DNA from: Methanobrevibacter sp. | Lineage (GTDB): Archaea > Methanobacteriota > Methanobacteria > Methanobacteriales > Methanobacteriaceae | Reading direction: 5' to 3' | DNA: 35,917 nucleotides | Assembly (NCBI GenBank): GCA_017553445.1 | Contig: JAFZMD010000007.1 | Coordinates: forward strand, 1-35,917 | Shown here: positions 27,034 to 33,767 of the stretch, in pieces | How positions within the stretch are numbered: position 1 is the stretch's first letter | Layout of the letters: the number at the start of each line of letters is the position of its first letter | Notes under the pieces: model-generated | Told to the model about the DNA's origin: nothing | Database searches by the model: none | Seen by the model: the letters and a program-made list of their open reading frames with translations, nothing else | Made by a program: the position numbers and the translations under genes

Positions 27034-27612
27034 ATGAGTAAATTTAAAATTTGTGATAATTGTGGTAAAAAAGTCAAAATTACTTCAAATTTTTGTCCGA
27101 ATTGCAAATCCCAATCCTTTGGGGAGATAAGCACTGCGGACAATATAAAATACATCCTGTTTTACTGGGAAGTCGATGGTGGATTTATGCTATCAAAAAC
27201 CAAGCTGGTTTCACTTTTTATACTCATTTCATGCGCCATAGACTGGTTTATCGGAGGATATTTTTCAGTGCTTGAAGATGTCTTGCTGGCAATAGTCTTG
27301 TTTGCAATTGGATTTGCACTTCATAAGATTTTAAAGAATGACAAGCCTTCCGACAATGTAGTAAACAATAATGACGATGGTTTTATCAATGATTTAATAC
27401 ATTTATTATTCTATTGGCAGGATAAGGAAAGCGGAAAATATGAAATCGCAATTGCCAAAATCCTTTCTTTGGTTTCAGGACTCCTTCTCGGACTGTATTA
27501 TGACATTGCATGGGGCAATCTTTTGATAATGAGGGCTTTGGGTGCAGGCATAGTGATAGCCATTCCGGTATTCACAGTAGGATACATAATTCACAGAATA
27601 CAGAGCAAGTAA
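27034..27612 (+). CDS. Zinc-ribbon membrane protein with an internal duplication
   Basis: 192 residues; GGTGA then TTTT precede the ATG. Residues 7-24 form a zinc ribbon (C7-x2-C10 ... C21-x2-C24). Two similar halves follow. Each starts with L-F-Y-W (ILFYWEVDGG at about 46 and LLFYWQDKES at about 125), then a short polar stretch, a lysine-containing K-L/I-V/L-S-L, and two transmembrane helices. The second half ends GYIIHRIQSK and the first FALHKILKN, supporting a tandem duplication giving four helices. The ribbon should face the cytosol. Function unknown. First of three plus-strand genes for small membrane or exported proteins. Confidence 0.7.
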   Translation: MSKFKICDNCGKKVKITSNFCPNCKSQSFGEISTADNIKYILFYWEVDGGFMLSKTKLVSLFILISCAIDWFIGGYFSVLEDVLLAIVLFAIGFALHKILKNDKPSDNVVNNNDDGFINDLIHLLFYWQDKESGKYEIAIAKILSLVSGLLLGLYYDIAWGNLLIMRALGAGIVIAIPVFTVGYIIHRIQSK

Positions 27613-27656
27613 GACCAATCGGATTAAAGCAGATTTTTAATTAAAGGGTGTCGGAT

Positions 27657-28103
27657 ATGAATAGAAAATTGGCTGCTATAATCGTAATCATGCTAGTTGC
27701 GCTATTGGCATTGATTGTAGTATATATTGGCGATGATTCAACATCCAAATCCGGTGAAAGAGTATCATTTAACGTTTCTTCAGGTTCCTATGGATTAAGT
27801 GAAGTTATTAAAAACATCAAAACCAAGCCATATTATGAAGGATACGATGCAGAAACAGTGAAATGGATGGAATCATTAGGAAACAAGCAAGTTTACTTTG
27901 GAAACGGAAGCATCATAATAATGAACAATCTTGACGCCTTAAAGATTCCAAGACCTCCCGACGTAACGGACGCATACATCTATGACCATTTTACAGCAGA
28001 AGTGATTGAAAAACATTCATTATGTGAGAAATATCCAACAGTATATTATGTAAAAGATGTCAATTTTGATAACCATGAAATAGTAAGCAACGGCCTCGCA
28101 TGA
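27657..28103 (+). CDS. Hypothetical membrane-anchored protein
   Basis: 148 residues from the ATG at 27657, 6 nt after GGGTG; the GTG inside that site is not preferred. One N-terminal membrane helix (MNRKLAAIIVIMLVALLALI, ending VVYIG) is followed by a soluble domain of about 120 residues outside the cell. Recognisable stretches are KWMESLGNKQVYFGNGSIIIMNN and EKHSLCEKYPTVYYVKDV. No family recognised. It follows the zinc-ribbon gene by 44 nt and precedes another exported protein by 44 nt, so the three may be co-transcribed. Confidence 0.65.
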   Translation: MNRKLAAIIVIMLVALLALIVVYIGDDSTSKSGERVSFNVSSGSYGLSEVIKNIKTKPYYEGYDAETVKWMESLGNKQVYFGNGSIIIMNNLDALKIPRPPDVTDAYIYDHFTAEVIEKHSLCEKYPTVYYVKDVNFDNHEIVSNGLA

Positions 28104-28147
28104 TTTGAGGCAATATTTCAATAATTAACGCTCATAAAGGTGATAAT

Positions 28148-28645
28148 ATGAAAAAGGGAAGTAAAATTGCAATTTTAGTATTAATCGGCATAGTTGCACT
28201 GGCTTTTGTTAATGCCGGCGCGGCGGCTGATGAAAAAGTCACATTTGACGGAGTGAAACTGACACAGCCTTCAGGAATAACCCATACAACAGATCCAAAC
28301 TGCATGGACTTCTATAACGGCAAACAACTCGTTTTCAGCATCAGCAATGATGGAGTACCCCTTAAAGAATTCGATGACACATATTCTGCATTATCAAGCG
28401 GCAAGCTTAGCTATGACAAATACATGTCTTCAATGACAGAGAAAAGCAATTATTCAACAACGACAAATTGCAGTCTGGAAACGATTGAAGGATATAAAAC
28501 AATAACGACATTGTCCAAGGACAATACAAACAGCAACATATACGTAGTTAAAATGATTAGAACTCCTGATAAAGTATATACGGTATCATACCTGGAAAAT
28601 GATGACAACGGCGTGAAAATCTACGATTCAATGCAGTTTAAATAG
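28148..28645 (+). CDS. Hypothetical small exported protein
   Basis: 165 residues. AGGTGAT lies 3 nt before the ATG. A signal peptide (MKKGSKIAILVLIGIVALAF, cleavage near NAGAAAD) is followed by a beta-rich domain: VTFDGVKLTQPSGI, LVFSISNDGVPL, YSTTTNCSLETIEGYKTITTL, then IYVVKMIRTPDKVYTVSYLE. The layout, with a hydrophobic start, a threshold-like T/S stretch and a final YDSMQFK, resembles small PsbP-like exported domains of methanogens, but I cannot assign a family. No membrane anchor beyond the signal peptide. Confidence 0.65.
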   Translation: MKKGSKIAILVLIGIVALAFVNAGAAADEKVTFDGVKLTQPSGITHTTDPNCMDFYNGKQLVFSISNDGVPLKEFDDTYSALSSGKLSYDKYMSSMTEKSNYSTTTNCSLETIEGYKTITTLSKDNTNSNIYVVKMIRTPDKVYTVSYLENDDNGVKIYDSMQFK

Positions 28646-28704
28646 CTGCATTTAAACCATCACCAAAAATACATTATCCCAATAACATGCAAAAAAAAGT
28701 TCAA

Positions 28705-28724
28705 TCCGCCAAAAATTCGGCGGA
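28705..28724. terminator. Hairpin between convergent genes
   Basis: TCCGCC (28705-28710) and GGCGGA (28719-28724) form a GC-rich 6-bp stem with an 8-base loop. An A8 run lies on the left and an A-rich stretch on the right. It sits between convergent stop codons and probably terminates both transcripts. Confidence 0.55.
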
Positions 28725-28750
28725 AATTAAAAAACGAACCCTAACCACCA

Positions 28751-29629
28751 TCAGCCCAATATTATTTCAACGATTTGATTGAAGGCTTCCCTTGATTCGG
28801 GAACTAAAGGATAAATCGGATAGACATGAGTCATTTCCTCACCTACAATCAAATTTACATCGACATCGCTGCTTCTCAATTTATCGTAAAATTCGATGAT
28901 GTCCGGATAGATTATTTCATGAGTTCCCACAAAGAGCGTGGTCTGGGGAAGTTTAGATACGTCGCCAAAAAGCGGACTTATCCTGTAGTCCTTAATGTCC
29001 AAATCACCGGCCCAGCTTTCGCCAAATTCACGAACCTCAACCCCAAGCGCAGGATCACATTCCATATAGTCATCATAATCGCCGGACATGGATACGTCAA
29101 CCCATGGGGATATCAAAATCAGATGTTGTGGCTGTTCAAATCCGATGCTTGCCAGGTATTCGCAAAAGGCCGCTGACAATCCTCCTCCGGCGGAATCTCC
29201 CATAATTGTTATTGGCTTGCCTATCTCCAATGCAAACTTATAAAGATCCTCGACAATCCTGTATGTCTCATCATATGTATGCTTCGGTGCAAGAGGATAA
29301 ATCGGAGCGAAGACTGTTGCATTTGTCTTTTTAGCAATCTTATCACAAAAAACAATATGCGGAGGCACAATCTCATTGACATAGGCTCCTCCATGAATAT
29401 AAATGACCGTGCGCTCGGTGGTTTCGGCCTCATTGAAAACAATCATCTGACAATCAAACATGTATTTGCTTTCGACCTTGGTGTGATATAACCTCTTCGG
29501 TATTCTGTAAGCTTCATCCTCATCGGTGAAACGCTCTTCAAGATACTTTATCGCCGCATCCCTGTCGTCCATGTATTCCTTACGACTATGTTTAAATCCG
29601 TATTCAAAAATTTTTTGCATTTTTGACAT
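28751..29629 (-). CDS. Alpha/beta hydrolase, acetyl esterase/lipase-like (HSL family)
   Basis: 292 residues from the ATG at 29627-29629, placed by AGGTG upstream; an in-frame start ten codons earlier lacks a ribosome-binding site. The hormone-sensitive-lipase oxyanion motif HGGAY is at 79-83 and the nucleophile elbow GDSAGGG at 144-150 (Ser146). The acid region GTHEIIYPD and the final histidine in EEMTHVYP complete a likely triad; the acid region departs from the usual G-x-x-D form. No signal peptide, so a cytosolic esterase or deacetylase on small acyl esters is expected. Physiological substrate unknown. Confidence 0.85.
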   Translation of the reverse strand: MSKMQKIFEYGFKHSRKEYMDDRDAAIKYLEERFTDEDEAYRIPKRLYHTKVESKYMFDCQMIVFNEAETTERTVIYIHGGAYVNEIVPPHIVFCDKIAKKTNATVFAPIYPLAPKHTYDETYRIVEDLYKFALEIGKPITIMGDSAGGGLSAAFCEYLASIGFEQPQHLILISPWVDVSMSGDYDDYMECDPALGVEVREFGESWAGDLDIKDYRISPLFGDVSKLPQTTLFVGTHEIIYPDIIEFYDKLRSSDVDVNLIVGEEMTHVYPIYPLVPESREAFNQIVEIILG

Positions 29630-29675
29630 GATAACACCTTTCAAATAACATTTTATCAATTATTGTATAAAAAAC

Positions 29676-29735
29676 TAATTAATGTTAAGAGTAACCTGCA
29701 AAATATTGTGGTTACTATCAAAAATATCTAAAGAC
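29676..29735. repeat. rnpB-3'-end-like intergenic element, copy R1
   Basis: TAATTAAT (29676-29683), then GTTAAGAGTAACC (29684-29696), match the RNase P RNA 3' end with an internal gap. GTAACC (29691-29696) pairs perfectly with GGTTAC (29710-29715). The following box ATCAAAAATATCTAAAGAC (29717-29735) matches copy R2 at 18 of 19 positions. Confidence 0.6.
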
Positions 29736-29758
29736 CAGCATTATTTCAATACCATAAC

Positions 29759-30310
29759 TTAAATATCAGGTTTCTGTTTAGCAATGCAATAGTGACAGGT
29801 TGCATTGACATTATCCATGTGCTTTTCTTTTACAGGACAGAAATATTCGCCATTTATTTCTTCTACTTTCAGATTTCCGGGAAATTCGCTTCCAACATGG
29901 TGTATTGGCTCTTCTGTGATATAGGTTACATATAATGAAATGACGGCATAAACCAATGGGAATTTGTCTCCCTCAAAACCGGGCAATGCCTCTTTTTCAA
30001 ACATTCTCTCAAGAATTGGAAATGTTTCATCAAAGGAATCCTTATCAATGTCTGCATCATCATAATCCTTTAAATCTATAAGTTCAGTTATGCGCAATAT
30101 GAAATTTTTAATATAAATTTCCAGAAAGTGCTCGCGATACTCTTCATCGAGATATTCACCTTCTTTTCTCATGCGTTGTGAAAGCCCCATTAAATCATAT
30201 ACACTAATTGTATGTGCATATTTTTTAAGTATTGGCATCAGTTCGCTTTTTTTAATAGAATCCTTTGAGGATAATTCCTTTAATTCTACCAGAATGTCTT
30301 CAGATTCCAT
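29759..30310 (-). CDS. DUF2115 (UPF0305) family protein
   Basis: 183 residues. The C-terminal pattern EYFCPVKEKHMDNVNATCHYC-A-Q carries the cysteines typical of DUF2115, a family found mainly in methanogens with no known biochemical role; the cysteines suggest metal binding. The N-terminal two thirds are helical (KKSELMPILKKYAHTISVYDLM, QRMRKEGEYLDEEYREHFLE). There is no signal peptide. No ribosome-binding site precedes the ATG, and TTTATAAAATAATATAATACT-type sequence lies directly upstream, so the mRNA may be leaderless. It lies between two copies (R1, R2) of the rnpB-like element. Confidence 0.72.
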   Translation of the reverse strand: MESEDILVELKELSSKDSIKKSELMPILKKYAHTISVYDLMGLSQRMRKEGEYLDEEYREHFLEIYIKNFILRITELIDLKDYDDADIDKDSFDETFPILERMFEKEALPGFEGDKFPLVYAVISLYVTYITEEPIHHVGSEFPGNLKVEEINGEYFCPVKEKHMDNVNATCHYCIAKQKPDI

Positions 30311-30420
30311 AGTATTATATTATTTTATAAATTAAAAATATTTTTTGTCCAAATATGTGTTTTCAGAGGAAATATCATTAACTTTCATAATATAATATAA
30401 AAATTAATAAAATAAGAAAA

Positions 30421-30495
30421 TATTTAATATTCATGGTCTGTTAAGAGCAATCCGCCTAAAAGTTGGTGGGTTAGCAATCAAAAATAGCTAAAGAC
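30421..30495. repeat. rnpB-3'-end-like intergenic element, copy R2
   Basis: 30421-30457 matches 32281-32317, the 3' end of the RNase P RNA gene, at 32 of 37 positions in the same orientation. AATCCGCC (30449-30456) pairs with GGTGGGTT (30465-30472) using two G:U pairs on the plus strand. The box ATCAAAAATAGCTAAAGAC (30477-30495) is shared with R1. Confidence 0.75.
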
Positions 30496-30524
30496 TACTT
30501 AATTTTTTGACAAAATTTTAAAAA

Positions 30525-30860
30525 TTAAATTAACTTTTCAAGATATTCTCTGAAATAAGGAATATCATTTTGAATAGTTTCCCAAACAATTTCATCAATA
30601 ACACTTTCATAATGATGTGCATGAATAATTCTCATACCTATAATTTCACTCCATGGAATTTAAGGATGAGCATCTAAAAATTCATCAGATAATCTATTAA
30701 CATAATCTCCAATTTGCATTATAATAAATGAGCAAGCATTCTGATAAAAAATATTTGATTTGAATATATCTTCATCATTACCAAAATATTCAACGGTTTC
30801 CATCATCATATCACAGTATTCAATGAGTTTTTTAACAGATTTCTCATCTTTTTTGTTCAT
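30525..30860 (-). pseudogene. hepT: HepT-like HEPN toxin broken by one in-frame TAA
   Basis: Starting at the ATG 30858-30860 (after AGGTG), 66 codons encode MNKKDEKSVKKLIEYCDMM...QIGDYVNRLSDEFLDAHP. A TAA (30660-30662) interrupts. The same frame then continues IPWSEIIGMRIIHAHHY...YFREYLEKLI to a normal stop at 30525-30527. The family usually has P-E-I-P-W at this point, so one G-to-T change of GAA explains the stop. The catalytic R-x4-H-x-Y motif (Arg77, His82, Tyr84) lies after it and would be missing from the product. HepT is an RNase toxin neutralised by MntA through AMPylation. It overlaps mntA by 17 nt, the usual layout. Probably inactive unless the stop is read through. Confidence 0.85.
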
Positions 30861-31143
30861 ATAATAACACCTCATCTTTACTAATCGATGAAAGAAATTC
30901 CTTATTTGAACTACTTTTACTAATTAAATCCACATGACAACCAAATTCTTCTTCTAAAGCATTTACCAATGATATATATTGAATTAAACCTTTTAAATCC
31001 CCTTTATCCATTACAAAATCCAAATCACTATCTTCATCAGCAGTTCCTTTTGCATACGAACCAAAAAGACTGAAACTAATTACACCATATTCACGGACAA
31101 TAGGAATAACTCTTTTTTTTATTTCTTCTACAGAATATATCAT
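30844..31143 (-). CDS. mntA: MNT-type nucleotidyltransferase antitoxin MntA
   Basis: 99 residues. The minimal nucleotidyltransferase motif is complete: FSLFGSYAKG (Gly28-Ser29 start) and SDLDF with Asp40 and Asp42. In studied pairs MntA adds AMP to a tyrosine of HepT and so silences the toxin. It is upstream of and overlaps hepT, forming one transcription unit. The cognate toxin is truncated here while this gene looks intact. Confidence 0.85.
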   Translation of the reverse strand: MIYSVEEIKKRVIPIVREYGVISFSLFGSYAKGTADEDSDLDFVMDKGDLKGLIQYISLVNALEEEFGCHVDLISKSSSNKEFLSSISKDEVLLYEQKR

Positions 31144-31499
31144 TTATATCAGCTTTAATCAAGAAAAAAATAAATTAATTTTAATGGTAATCAGATAGTA
31201 TAATTATATATAACACTAAATATTATTAAATCTTTTGAAAGTGCACAAGTGTGAAAAAATACATCATTTATAATAAAATATTAAAAAATAAAGATAATTA
31301 ATATTCTATCAATTAAGAGTGGCCCATTCTTTTATCTAATTGCCAAAATACCAAGTATTTAAAGATTAAAACCTCCTTCATTCAAATTCAAAGTAATATT
31401 TCAATTAAACCTATAAAGACTATTCCTTTGAGAAATAATATCATAATAGTTTTTATATTACATAACATATTTTATGTTACAAATAATATGTAATGGATT
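31144..31499. other. Intergenic region between two HEPN modules
   Basis: These 356 bases contain no supported gene. They hold element R3 (31295-31366), listed separately. Near the HEPN stop codon a 13-bp direct repeat ATTTTATGTTACA occurs at 31469-31481 and 31497-31509, with an inverted partner (TTACATAACAT) just before. The rest is A/T-rich. Confidence 0.6.
31295..31366. repeat. rnpB-3'-end-like intergenic element, copy R3 (diverged)
   Basis: TAATTAATATTC (31295-31306) is identical to 32281-32292. TTAAGAGT followed by a CCCA core matches the rnpB 3' end after a 2-nt deletion. A weak GGC/GCC stem and a degraded version of the R1/R2 downstream box (GCCAAAATACC ... TTTAAAGATT) follow. Confidence 0.5.
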
Positions 31500-31874
31500 T
31501 TATGTTACATCAAGAAAATTCTTAGAATAATCAACGAAAATTACAGTTTTTTGAAATACATCACAAGCAAGTTCTTCTGTGAAAATATCTAAATTCAGTC
31601 TGAAAAATTCCGTATTCAGCTCTTTAGTTTTACAATAGAATTTGAATAAATCTTTATCAAACAAACCAGTATCAACAAAATTGATTTTGAATAAATATAT
31701 CAGACCCTCATGAGTCTTACATTCAAGATTTTTAGATATTAAGAATGCTTTAATAACTGAAAACATAGCTAAAAAACAGGAATTTACAATATAATCATAA
31801 TCCCCAATTTCAAAACATATATCACATACATCAATATGCCTTTCAGCTTTTTTAAACCATGCATTAATTACCAT
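31500..31874 (-). CDS. HEPN domain protein (UPF0332-like)
   Basis: 124 residues, all helical. WFKKAERHIDVCDICFEIGDYDYIVNSCFLAMFSVIKAFL, then K-T-H-E-G-L-I, then LFKFYCKTKELNTEFF match the HEPN order (A-x-x-F-A..A, K-T-H-x-G, and a late Y/K-x-x-E-x-R-like helix). The toxin-type R-x4-6-H motif is absent, so this copy is probably not an RNase and may bind nucleotide or substrate instead. Its start overlaps the upstream gene by 11 nt, so the two are translationally coupled. The pair resembles a toxin-antitoxin or MNT/HEPN module in layout, but the partner is not a nucleotidyltransferase. Confidence 0.7.
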   Translation of the reverse strand: MVINAWFKKAERHIDVCDICFEIGDYDYIVNSCFLAMFSVIKAFLISKNLECKTHEGLIYLFKINFVDTGLFDKDLFKFYCKTKELNTEFFRLNLDIFTEELACDVFQKTVIFVDYSKNFLDVT

Positions 31875-32205
31875 GAAATCCCCTCAAAAAGTTTTCGGAA
31901 TGTGATTCCTGGTTTTTAAAATTGCTTAATAGTGGGTGTGCCTTTAAAATATATTTCTCATAGCCATCGTAACTTGTTCTTTCAAACCAAGTATAATCAT
32001 CAATAATCAATTGAATCTCTTCAAAATTACAGTGCCCCCAACTATTGTCATAGTCAACATTTAACTTTTCTTTAACATCAGAAGCATTAATGACTTCCCC
32101 CTTAAAAAGAACAGTTACATCATTCAAATCCAAATTATACTTATTTAAAATATAAATAGTTTCATCCAACAGATTTATTAAATTTTCAGTTTTAACTAAC
32201 CACAT
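31864..32205 (-). CDS. Unknown protein coupled to a HEPN gene
   Basis: 113 residues from the ATG at 32203-32205, preceded by GGTGAT 3 nt upstream; upstream in-frame starts are less likely. Sequence stretches: WLVKTENLINLLDETIYIL, DVTVLFKGEVINASDVKE, then IQLIIDDYTWFERTSYDGYE-Y and LKAHPLL. It has no G-S-x7-D-x-D motif, so it is not an MNT enzyme. No membrane segment. It overlaps the HEPN gene by 11 nt, suggesting the two products form a complex. It lies about 85 nt after the RNase P RNA gene on the same strand with no obvious TATA box between, so it may be read from the tRNA-rnpB promoter. I do not recognise a family. Confidence 0.65.
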   Translation of the reverse strand: MWLVKTENLINLLDETIYILNKYNLDLNDVTVLFKGEVINASDVKEKLNVDYDNSWGHCNFEEIQLIIDDYTWFERTSYDGYEKYILKAHPLLSNFKNQESHSENFLRGFHGN

Positions 32206-32289
32206 AATATCACCATGATTAATCAAACCATTAAATCTAAAAATACACAAATAAGGTAATGATTAAGGTTTAAATTAAAATAATTAATA

Positions 32290-32581
32290 TTCATGGCCTG
32301 TTAAGAGTAACCCACCTTCTGTTTTAACAGCATTCATCTTAGCGAACTACCTTGCCTACAACAGTGATCATCAGCAACTTTGTTCTTGCACCTTATGGGG
32401 TGGCCGTTTCACCGTTTCTTTTAATGTCCTCAATTAAATATCATCGTCAACCATTAAAAGCCGTGTCGTTTCTGCTCCATTGCCATACTTCTCAGCATAC
32501 ATCTTTCAATGCCATAATCTGTGTGATGGGCGGAGTTTCCTTAGTTATAAATAACCAGCAGCTGTCTTTAACTTGCCATGA
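32290..32581 (-). ncRNA. rnpB: RNase P RNA (archaeal type A-like)
   Basis: Read on the minus strand, conserved RNase P segments occur in order: GGAAACTCC with GCCC (CR-I, rc of 32531-32539), AACGGTGAAACGGCC (32402-32416), GCAAGAACAAAG, and the universal ACAGAAGGTGGGTTA (CR-V, rc of 32308-32322). TTCATGGC (32574-32581) pairs with GCCATGAA (rc of 32290-32297) as helix P1, GTTAA with TTAAC as P2, and CR-I with CR-V as P4 with a bulge. Length about 292 nt fits. It removes 5' leaders from pre-tRNAs with its protein subunits. It follows initiator tRNA-Met by only about 15 nt. Exact ends are inferred from P1. Confidence 0.88.
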
Positions 32582-32596
32582 AAAATTAATTAAGAG

Positions 32597-32671
32597 TAGC
32601 AGGGCCTAGATTTGAACTAGGGATCTCAGGGTTATGAGCCCTGCGGGATCACCAGACTACCCCACCCTGCT
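32597..32671 (-). tRNA. Initiator tRNA-Met (CAT)
   Basis: A full cloverleaf reads on the minus strand. The acceptor stem AGCAGGG/CCCTGCT has an A1:U72 pair and discriminator A at 32597. The anticodon arm is CAGGG-CTCATAA-CCCTG with anticodon CAT, and the T-arm is CCTAG-TTCAAAT-CTAGG. The A1:U72 pair and three G:C pairs at the base of the anticodon stem mark the archaeal initiator. CCA is not encoded and no intron is present. A TATA-like sequence (rc of about 32716-32726) lies upstream. Confidence 0.95.
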
Positions 32672-32709
32672 ATATAAAACAAAAAAATAATCAACATTAA
32701 TATTATATT

Positions 32710-32730
32710 AAAGATAATATATAAAACTTT
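32710..32730 (-). promoter_or_regulatory. Putative promoter of the tRNA-Met/rnpB unit
   Basis: On the minus strand GTTTTATATATTATCTT carries a TATA box centred near 32720, about 49 nt before the tRNA 5' end. Initiation about 25 nt downstream would leave a leader of roughly 24 nt to be removed by RNase P. No second promoter is evident between tRNA and rnpB. Confidence 0.5.
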
Positions 32731-32777
32731 CTATAAATGATAAAAAAGGGATAAATTTAATCCCATTTTAAAAACAA

Positions 32778-33263
32778 TTATTTTTCCAAAGCTTCAATTC
32801 TCTTATCTATATCATTAAGCTTTTCTTCGGTAGCTTCCTGGAATTCCACAGAAGCTTTTTTGAATTCCTGATAATCTTTATCCAAAGCATCGACAGACTC
32901 GCTAGTTTCTAAAAACTTGGCTTCAAGCTCTTCCAAATCACCGGTTGTTGCAAGAGACCAATCTTTGATTAGTTCGTCACTTTTTTCATCCAAAAATGCA
33001 TCGAGCTTGTTGGAAAATGCATCAGTATTGATACCTGCCATATTGTCATTTAATTTGACTTTAATCCTTTTAGTAACAGATTCAGAATCTTCATCCAAAT
33101 CTGAATTTTGATTAAGCACCTGACTCATATGGGCATCTGCACTGGTTGGAATGTAAGACTTGAGCTTATTCATAGTGGCAGGAGTATTCAACAGATAATA
33201 ATAGACCAAAACTATAATGGCAATCACTAAAATAATAATAGCAACGGCTTCAATAACTTCCAT
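32778..33263 (-). CDS. Membrane-anchored coiled-coil protein
   Basis: 161 residues; GGTGG precedes the ATG. One N-terminal transmembrane helix (about residues 5-25, VAIIILVIAIIVLVYYYLL) is followed by an acidic domain and a C-terminal coiled coil with heptads (about 105-161: LEELEAKFLETSESVDAL, then KASVEFQEATEEKLNDIDKRI). It begins 8 nt after the neighbour's stop, so both are one operon. With no signal cleavage site, the coiled coil could be on either side. Function unknown; a pair of single-pass coiled-coil proteins may form a hetero-oligomer (inference). Confidence 0.7.
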   Translation of the reverse strand: MEVIEAVAIIILVIAIIVLVYYYLLNTPATMNKLKSYIPTSADAHMSQVLNQNSDLDEDSESVTKRIKVKLNDNMAGINTDAFSNKLDAFLDEKSDELIKDWSLATTGDLEELEAKFLETSESVDALDKDYQEFKKASVEFQEATEEKLNDIDKRIEALEK

Positions 33264-33271
33264 GATACCAC

Positions 33272-33685
33272 CTATTTATTCTGCCTGTTGAGTTTTTTCT
33301 CTTTAGCTTCGATTTCCTTAAGCATTTTTTCTAACTTTTTCTGTTCAGTCTGTGCTTCCAATCTTGCCAATCTTTCATTTATCTCACTGTGCAAGTAACC
33401 TATTTCGTTTCTTACATCAGTGGTTGATTGTCTGATTGCCTTAAGAGAATCCTGCTGGTCCTGCGGTAAAGGAATAGGATTGTCCATTAATCTTTTGGTT
33501 TCAATGTCTTTTTCCACCATGGACATTTTCTTAAGTTGGATTTCTTTTTCAAGCATTTCAACAGAGGTTTTAGCTTGAGCAACTTTTCTCCATTGGAAAA
33601 CAATGATAATAATAACTAATGCAAGAATTACTACTAAGATTAATATAAACATCTGATCTGGGATTGTTGGAATGTCCATATCCAT
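33272..33685 (-). CDS. Membrane-anchored coiled-coil protein, first gene of the pair
   Basis: 137 residues; GGAGGT lies 5 nt before the ATG. A transmembrane helix spans about 12-32 (MFILILVVILALVIIIIVF), followed by QWRKVAQAK and long heptad helices (EMLEKEIQLKKMSMVEKDIE, and from about 90 EIGYLHSEINERLARLEAQTEQ to the end). Positive charges after the helix suggest the coiled coil is cytosolic. It is divergent from the methionine aminopeptidase gene. No catalytic motif and no recognised family. Confidence 0.7.
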   Translation of the reverse strand: MDMDIPTIPDQMFILILVVILALVIIIIVFQWRKVAQAKTSVEMLEKEIQLKKMSMVEKDIETKRLMDNPIPLPQDQQDSLKAIRQSTTDVRNEIGYLHSEINERLARLEAQTEQKKLEKMLKEIEAKEKKLNRQNK

Positions 33686-33767
33686 AATTTACCTCCGAAT
33701 ATAATCGATATATAATAAATATTTAAATCTTATTAAATATAACATTTATTATTGTAAAGTGATAATT

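Noticed and set aside
32352..32609. Open reading frame of 85 codons on the plus strand
   Set aside because: It lies antisense across the RNase P RNA gene and into the tRNA; conserved RNA motifs explain the sequence.
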